From Phycisphaerales bacterium UBA7800 (lineage in GTDB: Bacteria > Planctomycetota > Phycisphaerae > Phycisphaerales > Phycisphaeraceae): a stretch of DNA of 64,000 nt. The notes under the pieces were generated by a model. That model was not told the origin of the DNA and did not search any database. It was given only the letters and a program-made list of their open reading frames with translations. Of this stretch, positions 33,722 through 42,599 are shown one piece after another. Every line of letters begins with the position of its first letter. The first letter of the stretch is position 1. The DNA lies in the NCBI GenBank assembly GCA_002480565.1, contig DLCK01000072.1, positions 1-64,000 on the forward strand, written 5' to 3'. The position numbers and the translations under genes were made by a program.

Positions 33722-33824
33722 TCAGGCAAGCTTCCCGCAGATACGACTAGCCTTCGCAAGGTAGATTGATCGTATAAAACACGTCCGGGTTCGAGGTCGA
33801 CGAGATACTCATGAGGATCAATTA

Positions 33825-34871
33825 ATGACACGTTCACGTTTGTATTTAGGGATGCTATGCATCGGAGTTTTTTTCATGGGTAATACTCAAGCGTGGTGCA
33901 ATGCTGCTGCATCAGGTTCGGATCAAGATAATAAACAAGAACCGCAGATTAAAAATCTTGGCAAGGTGCCTAACTTGGCTGATGTGAAATATGGACCGCA
34001 TGATCGCAATGTCTTGGATGTCTATCTGGCACCAAACCGTGACAAGCCGACTCCTTGTGTGATGCATATTCATGGGGGTGGCTGGCTCGGTGGTGATAAA
34101 ACCAAGTTCTCGATACCCGGTGGGCCAAAGGCATTTTTGACCGAAGGCATCACGGTTGTCTCGATCAACTACCGATACCTCAAGCAGACGATTGTGAATA
34201 CCGGCAGCACACGTGGCAACGGTGCGATCCAACCACGAGGCAACTATCCAGAGCCGCCAGTCAAAACACCGTTGTATGATGCTGCGCGTGCGTTACAGTT
34301 TGTTCGCAGCCATGCCAAGCAGTGGAATATCGATCCCAAACGCATCGCAGTGACCGGCGGATCAGCAGGAGCCTGTACGTCACTGTGGTTAGCATTTCAT
34401 GATGACCTTGCCGACCCGCAATCCCCTGATCCTGTTGCGCGGGAATCAACCAAGCCATGGTGTGCTGCAACAATTGGTGCACAAACATCCCTTGATCCGG
34501 TTGAGATATTGGAATGGATGCCTAACGCAACTTACGGCGGGCATGCTTTTGGTTATGTCTGGGATCACAGCGATCACACCGTGGAGATACGCAGCTTCCT
34601 GAAGGATCGTGAATCAGTCAAGCATTGGATCGCTGAGTATTCGCCGTATGCTTTGGTGACGAAAGATGATCCGCCGGTGTATTTGTTTTATGGTGACATG
34701 CCGGAAAAAGGCAAGGTCCAGAAAGACCCGACGCATAGTTCGAATTATGGCGCGTTACTGGTTGAAAAGCTTGAGCGATTGGGGTTGGACTATGAGTTTG
34801 TTCACAAGGGGATCAAGCAGCCCCGATTCAAGAATACGACGGAGTATCTTATTCAAACATTGAAGAAGTAA
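33825..34871 (+). CDS. Exported alpha/beta hydrolase (BD-FAE-like esterase)
   Basis: 348 aa with a signal peptide (about 1-25). The hydrolase fold has the oxyanion motif HIHGGGW near 80, the nucleophile in TGGSAGA (about 182-188), an acid and a terminal His probably in FVHKGIKQ (about 325). Such secreted esterases often remove acetyl or feruloyl groups from plant polysaccharides or act as lipases, in keeping with the saccharide-degrading profile of the window. An AGGA site precedes the ATG. It stands alone between two opposite-facing or repeat-flanked regions. Confidence 0.85.
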   Translation: MTRSRLYLGMLCIGVFFMGNTQAWCNAAASGSDQDNKQEPQIKNLGKVPNLADVKYGPHDRNVLDVYLAPNRDKPTPCVMHIHGGGWLGGDKTKFSIPGGPKAFLTEGITVVSINYRYLKQTIVNTGSTRGNGAIQPRGNYPEPPVKTPLYDAARALQFVRSHAKQWNIDPKRIAVTGGSAGACTSLWLAFHDDLADPQSPDPVARESTKPWCAATIGAQTSLDPVEILEWMPNATYGGHAFGYVWDHSDHTVEIRSFLKDRESVKHWIAEYSPYALVTKDDPPVYLFYGDMPEKGKVQKDPTHSSNYGALLVEKLERLGLDYEFVHKGIKQPRFKNTTEYLIQTLKK

Positions 34872-34910
34872 GATTTGTTAGACAACATCACTTGCATCTT
34901 TGATGCAACA

Positions 34911-34927
34911 GCATCACGTGGTGATGC
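34911..34927. repeat. Palindromic hairpin, variant of the GCGACAC family
   Basis: GCATCAC-GTG-GTGATGC, perfect over 7 bp, 40 nt after the esterase stop. Compared with 11522-11538, two bases in each arm differ, yet both remain fully paired and the outside bases CA and AGCT are kept. Confidence 0.6.
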
Positions 34928-34977
34928 AGCTAGTTAGTTGTTTGCTGTATTTGAAGTTCGAAGACTCATTTCGCACA

Positions 34978-36474
34978 TCACTTATTCGTCGGGACGATTT
35001 CTGTGGTACGTGCCCCTTTGTCATTGGGGTTGTAGATGAGAATGCGATTCTTGCCGGTGTTCTTGGCACGGTACAGCGCGTGGTCGGCTTTGGCGAGCAT
35101 CAGTTCGGAGTCTGCCAACTCACCTGCGGACTTGATGGCAATACCCATACTCAAAGTTACGTTGTTAACCATGTCCGGATATTGGTGCAGGAGCATGCGG
35201 ACCTGTTTGTCGAACTGCTCACGAATACGGACAGCAACGGTGACAGCAATGTCTTCATCAGCTTGTGGGAGGACGATGACGAATTCATCGCCGCCGTACC
35301 GCCCTGCCACATCACTGTTCCGACAGGATAGGCTCAATGCCTTGGCTGTCGCGCACAAGACTTCGTCACCCATCTGATGGCCGAGGGTGTCGTTGATGAG
35401 TTTAAAGCCATCCATATCGAGCATGATGCATGCCAGGTCATGGTTGTAGTGTTCGGCTTTGAGGAAACAGCGTTTGAGTGTCTTGCCGATTTCACGTCGA
35501 TTGGCCAGCCCGGTTAATGAGTCCGTTGCTGCAAGGGATTCGAACTGCTTGACGGTTTGAGCGAGTTGATGATTGAGTCGTTCGAGCTCGTGAGTTCGTT
35601 CAACGACCTTGTGTTCGAGCTGTTCGTGGAGTCGATCCTGAATATTCTGATGCGTCTTAAGACGATTGAGCATGAGATTAAAGGCTTTGTTAAGCAGTCC
35701 AATTTCATCAGAGCGATGAACATCTTCCAGGTCAGGATAATGCCCCTCTGCCATACTGATGCTTGCATCAATGAGTTGGTTAAGTGGTCGAATCTGGATA
35801 CGCACCAATAGCAGCACGATGGGGATAATCAACACACAGACAAGTAAAGCAGCACTGATCTGGATACTACGCATGTATGCCAAAGTCTGGGGCAGCGTTC
35901 GGTCACTAACTGCAATGGTCAGGTATCCGAGCAATTGCCTGGGGCCTCTGAGCTTGTTTCCCTGATTATTCAAGTCCGGGCGATACCAGATCGGCACGCG
36001 TGAGACCGCCATTTGGCCATAGGTTCCCAGCAGGACCGGTTGACTGATGGGAACAACCAGACTCTCACCTGAAGCATCAAGCCACTGCTGATAATCCATC
36101 CATTCCATGGCTCGGAGTGCCTTGCGGTAGATGATGTGATGCGTCGGATTATTGATGATGATAAATGAGAGGCGATGATCGAGATTAAAACCTGAGATGT
36201 TGGCGTTGATGACTTTTTCGTCGGGTATCTTCCCATCACTGGCCAACTGGTCCGCCAAAGCCATTGCGAGCATTTGAACATTACGCGTATGGTGCTGATT
36301 CATGGCCGAACGGGTCAGACTGTTAATCCAACTCACACAGACTAGTGTCGGCAAAACAGCCACGAGTATCGTCAACAACAGCAGCTTATGCTGCAAGGAT
36401 ACACGGGGCCTCGTGGGAAAAGATACCGTATGCGCCCGGCTGGTATTCGGATAGTCAGTGGCAATTTCGCTCAT
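34978..36474 (-). CDS. Membrane-bound diguanylate cyclase with HAMP domain
   Basis: It makes cyclic di-GMP. Order: membrane helix (about 28-50), periplasmic sensor region (about 50-200), second helix (about 205-228), HAMP (about 228-280), coiled coil (about 285-325), GGDEF domain to about 488. The active site is intact (GRYGGDEF), and the inhibitory I-site RNSD stands five residues before GGDEF, so product feedback is expected. I prefer the ATG at 36474 over a TTG two codons upstream. It is flanked by non-coding sequence and transcribed alone. The signal sensed is unknown. Confidence 0.92.
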   Translation of the reverse strand: MSEIATDYPNTSRAHTVSFPTRPRVSLQHKLLLLTILVAVLPTLVCVSWINSLTRSAMNQHHTRNVQMLAMALADQLASDGKIPDEKVINANISGFNLDHRLSFIIINNPTHHIIYRKALRAMEWMDYQQWLDASGESLVVPISQPVLLGTYGQMAVSRVPIWYRPDLNNQGNKLRGPRQLLGYLTIAVSDRTLPQTLAYMRSIQISAALLVCVLIIPIVLLLVRIQIRPLNQLIDASISMAEGHYPDLEDVHRSDEIGLLNKAFNLMLNRLKTHQNIQDRLHEQLEHKVVERTHELERLNHQLAQTVKQFESLAATDSLTGLANRREIGKTLKRCFLKAEHYNHDLACIMLDMDGFKLINDTLGHQMGDEVLCATAKALSLSCRNSDVAGRYGGDEFVIVLPQADEDIAVTVAVRIREQFDKQVRMLLHQYPDMVNNVTLSMGIAIKSAGELADSELMLAKADHALYRAKNTGKNRILIYNPNDKGARTTEIVPTNK

Positions 36475-36838
36475 CTTCAATCGTTACATCGTCCGAAAAA
36501 ATTGCCTGCCTTAGCAGTTATTCACGCATATACAGCTGATGATGCATAAACTGACCGTTACGTTCATTACTATTACACCAGTCGGACGGCAGGCTAAATT
36601 TTCTCAATGAATCATCAAAAACTGGCATCAGCTCACTTGCGGGGGAGAATATGGGGATAACCCAAGCCAAACACAGATGCCGCGACAATTCATTTTTGCC
36701 AACGGTCATAAATCCATTCGAACTCATCAATCGTGCAAACAAAAAGAGTTATGCGAAATATTGCGTCCAGAAAAGATATTTTTTCGGATATTTATCCCTC
36801 TTGGCGCACGAAAGCTGGAATTATTGGACCAGTGGGTC
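36475..36838. other. Non-coding spacer upstream of the TetR gene
   Basis: About 360 nt of AT-rich sequence between the divergent cyclase and TetR genes. Short open frames exist on both strands (36518-36742 minus, 36651-36842 plus), but neither has a ribosome binding site or a recognisable product, so I do not call them. The 3' end carries the TetR promoter described next. Confidence 0.4.
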
Positions 36839-36867
36839 TTGACAGATTGCGCAATCTGGGAACAATA
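36839..36867 (+). promoter_or_regulatory. TetR gene promoter with perfect 14-bp palindromic operator in the spacer
   Basis: A perfect -35 TTGACA (36839-36844) is followed by AACAAT (36861-36866) as -10 after 16 nt. Between them AGATTGC-GCAATCT (36844-36857) is a perfect 14-bp palindrome with no spacer. An operator between -35 and -10 upstream of a TetR gene is the classical layout for self-repression. Confidence 0.55.
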
Positions 36868-36880
36868 GGAACTTGTTCAC

Positions 36881-36887
36881 AAGGAGG
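36881..36887 (+). promoter_or_regulatory. Strong ribosome binding site deciding a TTG start
   Basis: AAGGAGG lies 6 nt before a TTG at 36894. It is the best Shine-Dalgarno in this window and is the reason for choosing TTG as the TetR start, since the first in-frame ATG is far downstream inside the protein. Confidence 0.75.
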
Positions 36888-36893
36888 TGAACC

Positions 36894-37664
36894 TTGACAA
36901 CGACAAATCATCGTATCAGCGAGGCTGTTTCCAGCCATGTGGCCCCGGTATCGGAACCGTCGGCCGCTCAACATCGCCCACCCCATACACCGGCACAGCT
37001 TAGTCGTACCCAGATTCTGGAAGCGACGTTTTTCTGTCTTCGTGAAGAAGGCTATGAGGCGACCACCATCCGCCGCATCGCCAAACGTCTGGATTGTGCG
37101 ATCGGCTCAATCTACCGTTACTTCCGAGACAAGCGAGACCTGCTCTCTGCGGTCACTCAGGAACTGCTCCAACCAGTCGTCGTCGGCTTGGAGAACGGCA
37201 GTCCCATCGACCGGAGCATCGGCATGTACTGTCGATTGGCCACTGGTGACGCCGAGGCCTATCGCCTGATGTTCTGGCTTGCCTGCAGGAGTCAGTTTGA
37301 CACTGATCTTCCGCAAGTCGTCAAAGCCATTATCAGCCATTGGGGAACCCAGTTGGGTGACGAAGACAAGGCAGCAAGCCTATGGGCAATGCTCCATGGC
37401 TTAATCATTCTCAACCGCCCCGAGGATCATATCCTTGAACAGACGCTCTCTCAGCTGGGGCTCAAGCCTCTTGAGCAAGCTGCTGTTGAACCAATGACTC
37501 AGGCGTCAGGCGGATCACTCGATACAGAGCCCAAACCGCACACGGATGATACGCAAGAAGCTGACGCACCAGAAGTGGTCATCATGCCGAACTTGCAGAT
37601 TCCAACGCCCCCTACTGCCACCCCCAAGGCTGTGGAGTCCTCCGAAGATCTCACACTGCTTTGA
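36894..37664 (+). CDS. TetR family transcriptional regulator
   Basis: 256 aa. After a Ser/Pro-rich N-terminal tail (about 1-38), a TetR helix-turn-helix spans about 39-85 (ILEATFFCLREEGYEATTIRRIAKRL then GSIYRYFRDKRDLL). A helical ligand domain follows to about 190, and an acidic, Pro-rich tail closes it. The TTG start follows a strong AAGGAGG. The palindrome at 36844-36857 is its likely operator. The gene overlaps ispE by one base (TGATG), so isoprenoid kinase expression may be tied to this regulator, an unusual coupling. Confidence 0.85.
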   Translation: MTTTNHRISEAVSSHVAPVSEPSAAQHRPPHTPAQLSRTQILEATFFCLREEGYEATTIRRIAKRLDCAIGSIYRYFRDKRDLLSAVTQELLQPVVVGLENGSPIDRSIGMYCRLATGDAEAYRLMFWLACRSQFDTDLPQVVKAIISHWGTQLGDEDKAASLWAMLHGLIILNRPEDHILEQTLSQLGLKPLEQAAVEPMTQASGGSLDTEPKPHTDDTQEADAPEVVIMPNLQIPTPPTATPKAVESSEDLTLL

Positions 37665-38578
37665 TGACTGATTCAAAGACCATCAAGCTCCACTGCCCGG
37701 CCAAAGTCAACCTGGCGTTATCTGTCGGTGCGCCGCAATCCAACGGTATGCATCCAATCGCCAGCCTCATGTGCTCGCTGACCTTTGGTGATGTGATGAC
37801 TTTGGCAAAAACCGACGGTGAATCGCAATTCGATATCCAATTCAACAAACTGCATCCTGACGATGACTCGGCGATGGGTGTCGTGGATTGGCCCATCGAA
37901 AAAGACCTCGCCTATCGAGCCTTACTTGTAATGCAGCAGTCGGTTGGCAGGTCATTACCCATAACAGCAACCTTCACCAAATTCATCCCCGCAGGCGCAG
38001 GTTTGGCTGGCGGTTCAGGCAATGCTGCGGGCATGCTCATCGGCCTAAACCAACTCTATGACCTGAGTCTCAGTACACAGACGCTCGCTGACCTTGCTGC
38101 TGAACTTGGCAGTGATGTGATCTTCATGGTTTATGCCATGGCCGAACAACTCAGTGGCGCCATTGTCAGTGGACTTGGTGAAACAGTCACGCCTATCAAG
38201 CTCAAGCAAACCTTGGATATGGTGCTGATCTTCCCGCCCTTTGGCTGTCCGACGGGAGCAGTCTATCGAGCGTTTGATCAACAATTGAACAATCCGACAA
38301 AGCAGGCCGACCTGTCATTAGTCCAGCAGTTGGCAAACAAGCAGCCCCTCAATCCTGCTGACCCGTTCAACGATCTGGCTCATCCCGCATGTCTTGTCCA
38401 ACCTGATTTAGCGTCACTTCAAAAACAGATTGCAGACGCGCTGAATCAACCCGTCCACATCACCGGCTCAGGCTCGACAATGTATTTGATATGTAAAGAT
38501 ACAGCGCACGCAAACGACTTGGCCAAGCAGATCCGCGATCAATTTCAACTCAAGACCGTTGCCACGCAAACCATCTGA
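37664..38578 (+). CDS. ispE: 4-diphosphocytidyl-2-C-methyl-D-erythritol kinase
   Basis: A GHMP kinase of the non-mevalonate isoprenoid pathway. CPAKVNLALSVG gives the catalytic Lys, PAGAGLAGGSGNAAG the ATP loop, and LGSDVIFMVY the catalytic Asp. The Gly-rich C-terminal motif is ITGSGSTMYLI. The length of 304 aa is normal. The ATG at 37664 overlaps the TetR stop (TGATG). The next gene is convergent, 9 nt away. Confidence 0.93.
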   Translation: MTDSKTIKLHCPAKVNLALSVGAPQSNGMHPIASLMCSLTFGDVMTLAKTDGESQFDIQFNKLHPDDDSAMGVVDWPIEKDLAYRALLVMQQSVGRSLPITATFTKFIPAGAGLAGGSGNAAGMLIGLNQLYDLSLSTQTLADLAAELGSDVIFMVYAMAEQLSGAIVSGLGETVTPIKLKQTLDMVLIFPPFGCPTGAVYRAFDQQLNNPTKQADLSLVQQLANKQPLNPADPFNDLAHPACLVQPDLASLQKQIADALNQPVHITGSGSTMYLICKDTAHANDLAKQIRDQFQLKTVATQTI

Positions 38579-38586
38579 TTTGAGTG

Positions 38587-40941
38587 TTATTTTTTAGTTT
38601 TGGTTCGACCACGCACGCGTTGCAGACAACGATCACGGTCAGATTCTGATAGCTGTTTACCTGGATCAAGATAAGCCTGATCACTGAGCTTGATAGTCTT
38701 TTCGTAAAGTGCGATCGCGTCAGCCGTGCGCCCTTCTTCCCAGTATAAATCCGCCAAGGACAGGTGATCGGCCAAGCCATAAGGGTTCAGTGCGATGATA
38801 TTGGTCCAGGCAGATATGGCGTGTGATTTTCGCCCCGGCTCATTGAACCACTTGGCCGCCATCAGTTGAAGATTAGCCATCTGCCGCATGAGCATCAGAT
38901 GATTAGGACAAGCTTCCAACGCCTGATTGCTGATTTCTTCTGCATGTGTAAACATGCCTCGCGCCCGAGAAGTCTGGCCAATTTGCTGCTGTCCTTGCGC
39001 CAGCTCGGCGAGGAGTTGAATCCGCCATTGCCAGGCGCGAGGTGAATTGGGAATCGTGTCATTGGCCTGTTCGAGATAGCCAATGGCATTGAGAAACGCT
39101 TCGGTTCCATTCATGCCCGACTCATTCTGAGCATGCGCCAACTGCAATTGGCCAGCAGCATTGGACATGTTTTTTTGGAATTCTGTCGTCGGTTTGGCAG
39201 CAGCATTGATCGTCATCACCATCAACGCCAACATGGCAATCGGCAGAATGAGCCTGAAAATAAACGGTTTTTCGTCAGATTCAGATTTGGTAGTATTTCG
39301 ATGTAATCGGCCGGCACCTGACATGGCAACGATGAACATCGCAACCACACACGCACCTTCGTGAAAGAAAGTCATCTCAATTTGATTGTGAATCAACAAT
39401 GCTGCGGCAGCCACAAAAAGACCTGTGCGTGTCGCTGAGTCACTTAGCCAACCTTCACTGATCAATAAACTCGTCAGCACGATAAAACCAATCGCTCCTC
39501 CCGTGAATCCGAGTAATGATTCAGGTGTCAAAAGTGTGATCGACTGCACAGCAAACCGCCAGCCAAATAGGATCAATGCCAGCGAACAGACAAGGATGAT
39601 CGTCTTGTCCCGGACACCTTTGGGAGCGAGTAGTGCATGCGGATCAGGCACTGCGGTCAGTTCCTCGCCTGCTAATTGTCCTGCCCGGCATACCCAACCC
39701 AATAGCAGTAAACTCCAGCACAATCCACCAATCCCCAGTGAGAGAAATTGATCCATAAAGACGTTATGTGTGCTGGTGACTTCTTCAGGATTCAACGGGT
39801 CTTTGTAAATCACATAAGCCTGTTTGAACTGCCCAGGGCCTAGTCCCCATATGAGTTTGTCCGTGGTCATATTGCCAGCGACGCGGGTTGCACCTTGCCA
39901 ATATTGAAAACGGAACAAGAGGCTTCGCTCTCCCTTGTCGGAAGTCGGTATCCCGCCAATTTCATATCGCGCAACCACTGCCAATGCAGCGCCGCAAATC
40001 AGCAAGACTGCCACAAAAGGCAGTGTCAATCTTGAGCGTTCAACCGTCCGACTGATCCAAAGGCAGGCTGTACATAAAATCGCCCCTGCAACCAGTACCG
40101 CCACCGCACCTTTGGAATGGGTCAGGTAAATCGTTGCCAACCCAAGAACCACAGCTGCAATCGGAACCATTGCCCATGTCGCACGCCATTGTCTTGCCAC
40201 ATGGCCGCTGATGACCACGCCCAGCAAAGTCAATGATGCGAGAATCGAACCATACACATTGGATAAACCAAACGCACCCGTCGCATCATTAAACATGAGT
40301 CGGCGGACATAGAGTTGATGTTGAGCTGAGCCTTTTGCCCAACCCCTGGCCTGTAAAAAAGCGTCTTCGTTTTGTTGGAAATGGGCCACCGTTGCAGGAT
40401 GTTCGACGAGGACAAAGATGATGCTTTGAAACGCCATTGGAATGAGCATCGCAAGTAACGCTGCCACCGCCAACCGTCGCAACCGATCATGTTCGGCCAG
40501 ATGTCGCCCCGCCAAAGCCATTGCCATTGCACCTGCCCAAAGTGTCGAGCGGTGCATACTCTCGACATTGTCTCCCATGTGATACCAGCAGAAGACCATC
40601 CCGGTCATCGCCAGAATGCTGCTGATCCAAGCGATCTTTCGACCTGACAAATGGTGGAACAGCATCACCAATGCAGCCAGGCCCATGCTGATGACTGACA
40701 TCCACGCTATCGCAGTCGGCCCCATCACCGTGATCGGCGTGTTGGCTGGTTCGGATCGCGGGTCCACATCAAAAAAGATCACCGGCAAGACCGGCACCAT
40801 CATCTGCACCAACACCATCGCCAGCATCAAAACGGCTAACACCGTCAACACATGGTCCGGCCAATGTAAAGCCTTGCTCTCTTTCACAGGGCCGGCCTGC
40901 GTCGTGGACTGCGGAATCGCAACGGTCGAAGATTTGGACAT
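38587..40941 (-). CDS. O-antigen ligase-like membrane protein with C-terminal TPR repeats
   Basis: 784 aa. About a dozen membrane segments from 30 to 570, with the Wzy_C-type loop around 335-420 (GLGPGQFKQAYVIY, then STHNVFMDQFLSLGIGG), typical of O-antigen ligases and polymerases. A soluble C-terminal part (about 600-784) contains TPR-like helices (RAWQWRIQLLAELAQG, LADLYWEEGRTADAIALYEK). It may join or polymerise surface glycans. GGAG precedes the ATG. It is convergent with ispE and has no glycan cluster around it. Confidence 0.8.
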   Translation of the reverse strand: MSKSSTVAIPQSTTQAGPVKESKALHWPDHVLTVLAVLMLAMVLVQMMVPVLPVIFFDVDPRSEPANTPITVMGPTAIAWMSVISMGLAALVMLFHHLSGRKIAWISSILAMTGMVFCWYHMGDNVESMHRSTLWAGAMAMALAGRHLAEHDRLRRLAVAALLAMLIPMAFQSIIFVLVEHPATVAHFQQNEDAFLQARGWAKGSAQHQLYVRRLMFNDATGAFGLSNVYGSILASLTLLGVVISGHVARQWRATWAMVPIAAVVLGLATIYLTHSKGAVAVLVAGAILCTACLWISRTVERSRLTLPFVAVLLICGAALAVVARYEIGGIPTSDKGERSLLFRFQYWQGATRVAGNMTTDKLIWGLGPGQFKQAYVIYKDPLNPEEVTSTHNVFMDQFLSLGIGGLCWSLLLLGWVCRAGQLAGEELTAVPDPHALLAPKGVRDKTIILVCSLALILFGWRFAVQSITLLTPESLLGFTGGAIGFIVLTSLLISEGWLSDSATRTGLFVAAAALLIHNQIEMTFFHEGACVVAMFIVAMSGAGRLHRNTTKSESDEKPFIFRLILPIAMLALMVMTINAAAKPTTEFQKNMSNAAGQLQLAHAQNESGMNGTEAFLNAIGYLEQANDTIPNSPRAWQWRIQLLAELAQGQQQIGQTSRARGMFTHAEEISNQALEACPNHLMLMRQMANLQLMAAKWFNEPGRKSHAISAWTNIIALNPYGLADHLSLADLYWEEGRTADAIALYEKTIKLSDQAYLDPGKQLSESDRDRCLQRVRGRTKTKK

Positions 40942-41174
40942 AGGATCACTCCATCACCTGCAAAACGCAGTGTATCACTACTATTTTCGGTCCAATCTCG
41001 GTTTTGACACAAAAAGATATGCGAAGTTATATCTTTTTGAACATTTGACAATCTGAAAAAACAGGCCGCAAGCCGCCAGATGAACAAAGTGAATCTGACG
41101 GGTATATCCCTTACGTGAATTAAAATTGGATCGAGTATTAAACCACGTCAGTCATATTTGACCGCACTACTCAA

Positions 41175-42485
41175 TCAATTACTCCGCAAATTGCTGGGCT
41201 TGGCGTCTTCATTCTTTGCCGTCGTATTTTGGGAAGCGACCAAATTAATCGGCACGGTCATTTCATCAAAGCTTCGGGCATTGATGTCATGGATGCGGAC
41301 TTTGAGTCGATACTTGCCGACACCTAACCGAGCAGGAAGTTGCAGCAATTGGACGGTGAAAAAGTCTCGTCTCTTTTTGCGTGACACGTCCACGATCTCC
41401 TCGCGAGGTAGATGCCAGACCCGTAAACCATCGGCATCGGTGTACAAGGCAACTTCCTGAGACAGACGCACGCGGTACTGCTGGCCGTCGTAGAGACTGT
41501 TGAAGTTTTCCAGTTCGACATACAGGATCAACGGCTGCTCAATGCCTGCAAGAAACGTGTTGGATTCAAAGGGGTCGTAGACGCCATAGCCTGAGACATT
41601 TCGGCAGAGTTCAATCTGGCCAATCCGCGTCGCAGCAGGGCCAAAGAGATTGGTGATCTGATCGTTCATCGCAGACTGCTGGTCACCACTGGGCTTCTCA
41701 TTCGTCTCCTGCCTGGCCAAAGTCTGTAACACCAATGTGTGCATTTTTCTCACTTGGAGCAATTGCATCGAATTCAACTCACGCAGGTCTTCGGGGACCA
41801 GCAAATTCTTATTGCAACTCAAAGACAAACTCGAAAGCGCCAAGGCTTTTTGCAATGGTGACTGATCGCTGCTGCGGACATTGTCAGCGAGTTGTTCCGT
41901 AAGGGCAGCGGTATCCTGGGGTGCAACGGATGGATCAGGTGTACTGGCCACAGCAACAATGGGAACCTGTGGCGTAGCAACAGGCTGTTGAGTCGTCGGG
42001 GCAGGTTCAGGCTTGGCTTGCACGACCTGCTCAATGGGTTTGGGTGCAGGTGTCAGATCAAGCCATTGAACCGTAGGCAAAGGTTGGGGATCAACTTCAA
42101 CATCCGCATTTCGTTTAGCCACGGCCACAGGTTGTCTGCGATCCAATGCTGCTGCCAGTTGATCCACCTGGCGGTCATGTACCGGTTTGGCACGCGATGT
42201 CGAATGCGACTGCTGCTGAGCTTTTTGCTGAGCCTGCTGACGTTCAATTGCGGCTAACAATTCATCGGCATGTGCCTGGATTTTAGCATTCAGGTCATCG
42301 TCCTTTGATGCTTCTGCCTGATCCTTCACAGCATCTGCGGTCTGGTCGATCGCCGTGGGAGTTTGATCAACTGGCTTGTCAGCTGACAACGAAAACCGAC
42401 TGCATCCTGTGAACAATAACACAGTACACGTCACCAGCGCGAACACCATACACAAACCAGATGTTACTTGGAATCGGTCACGCAT
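41175..42485 (-). CDS. Putative lipoprotein of unknown function
   Basis: 436 aa. A signal peptide with the lipobox LLFTGC (Cys at about 28) is followed by a Gln/Ala-rich, probably coiled-coil stretch (about 60-115, AAIERQQAQQKAQQQ) and a Pro-rich linker to about 190. A compact domain then runs from about 215 to 415, ending in beta strands that describe something like a carbohydrate- or structure-binding fold (YRVRLSQEVALYTDADGLRVW). AGGAGG precedes the ATG. I do not recognise the domain. Confidence 0.7.
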   Translation of the reverse strand: MRDRFQVTSGLCMVFALVTCTVLLFTGCSRFSLSADKPVDQTPTAIDQTADAVKDQAEASKDDDLNAKIQAHADELLAAIERQQAQQKAQQQSHSTSRAKPVHDRQVDQLAAALDRRQPVAVAKRNADVEVDPQPLPTVQWLDLTPAPKPIEQVVQAKPEPAPTTQQPVATPQVPIVAVASTPDPSVAPQDTAALTEQLADNVRSSDQSPLQKALALSSLSLSCNKNLLVPEDLRELNSMQLLQVRKMHTLVLQTLARQETNEKPSGDQQSAMNDQITNLFGPAATRIGQIELCRNVSGYGVYDPFESNTFLAGIEQPLILYVELENFNSLYDGQQYRVRLSQEVALYTDADGLRVWHLPREEIVDVSRKKRRDFFTVQLLQLPARLGVGKYRLKVRIHDINARSFDEMTVPINLVASQNTTAKNEDAKPSNLRSN

Positions 42486-42599
42486 CTTGCCTCCTGTGCA
42501 ATTTCATCACTGAAGATTTCAGTGACGGCTCCTCCTGAGCCTGCGTTGATACAAATGGGCTTTTGCCCAAGGCTTGTCATGCATCCTGCACAACAGATA

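Noticed and set aside
36518..36842. Short open frames of 60-75 codons between the cyclase and TetR genes
   Set aside because: No ribosome binding site, no similarity that I recognise, and the two strands' frames conflict.
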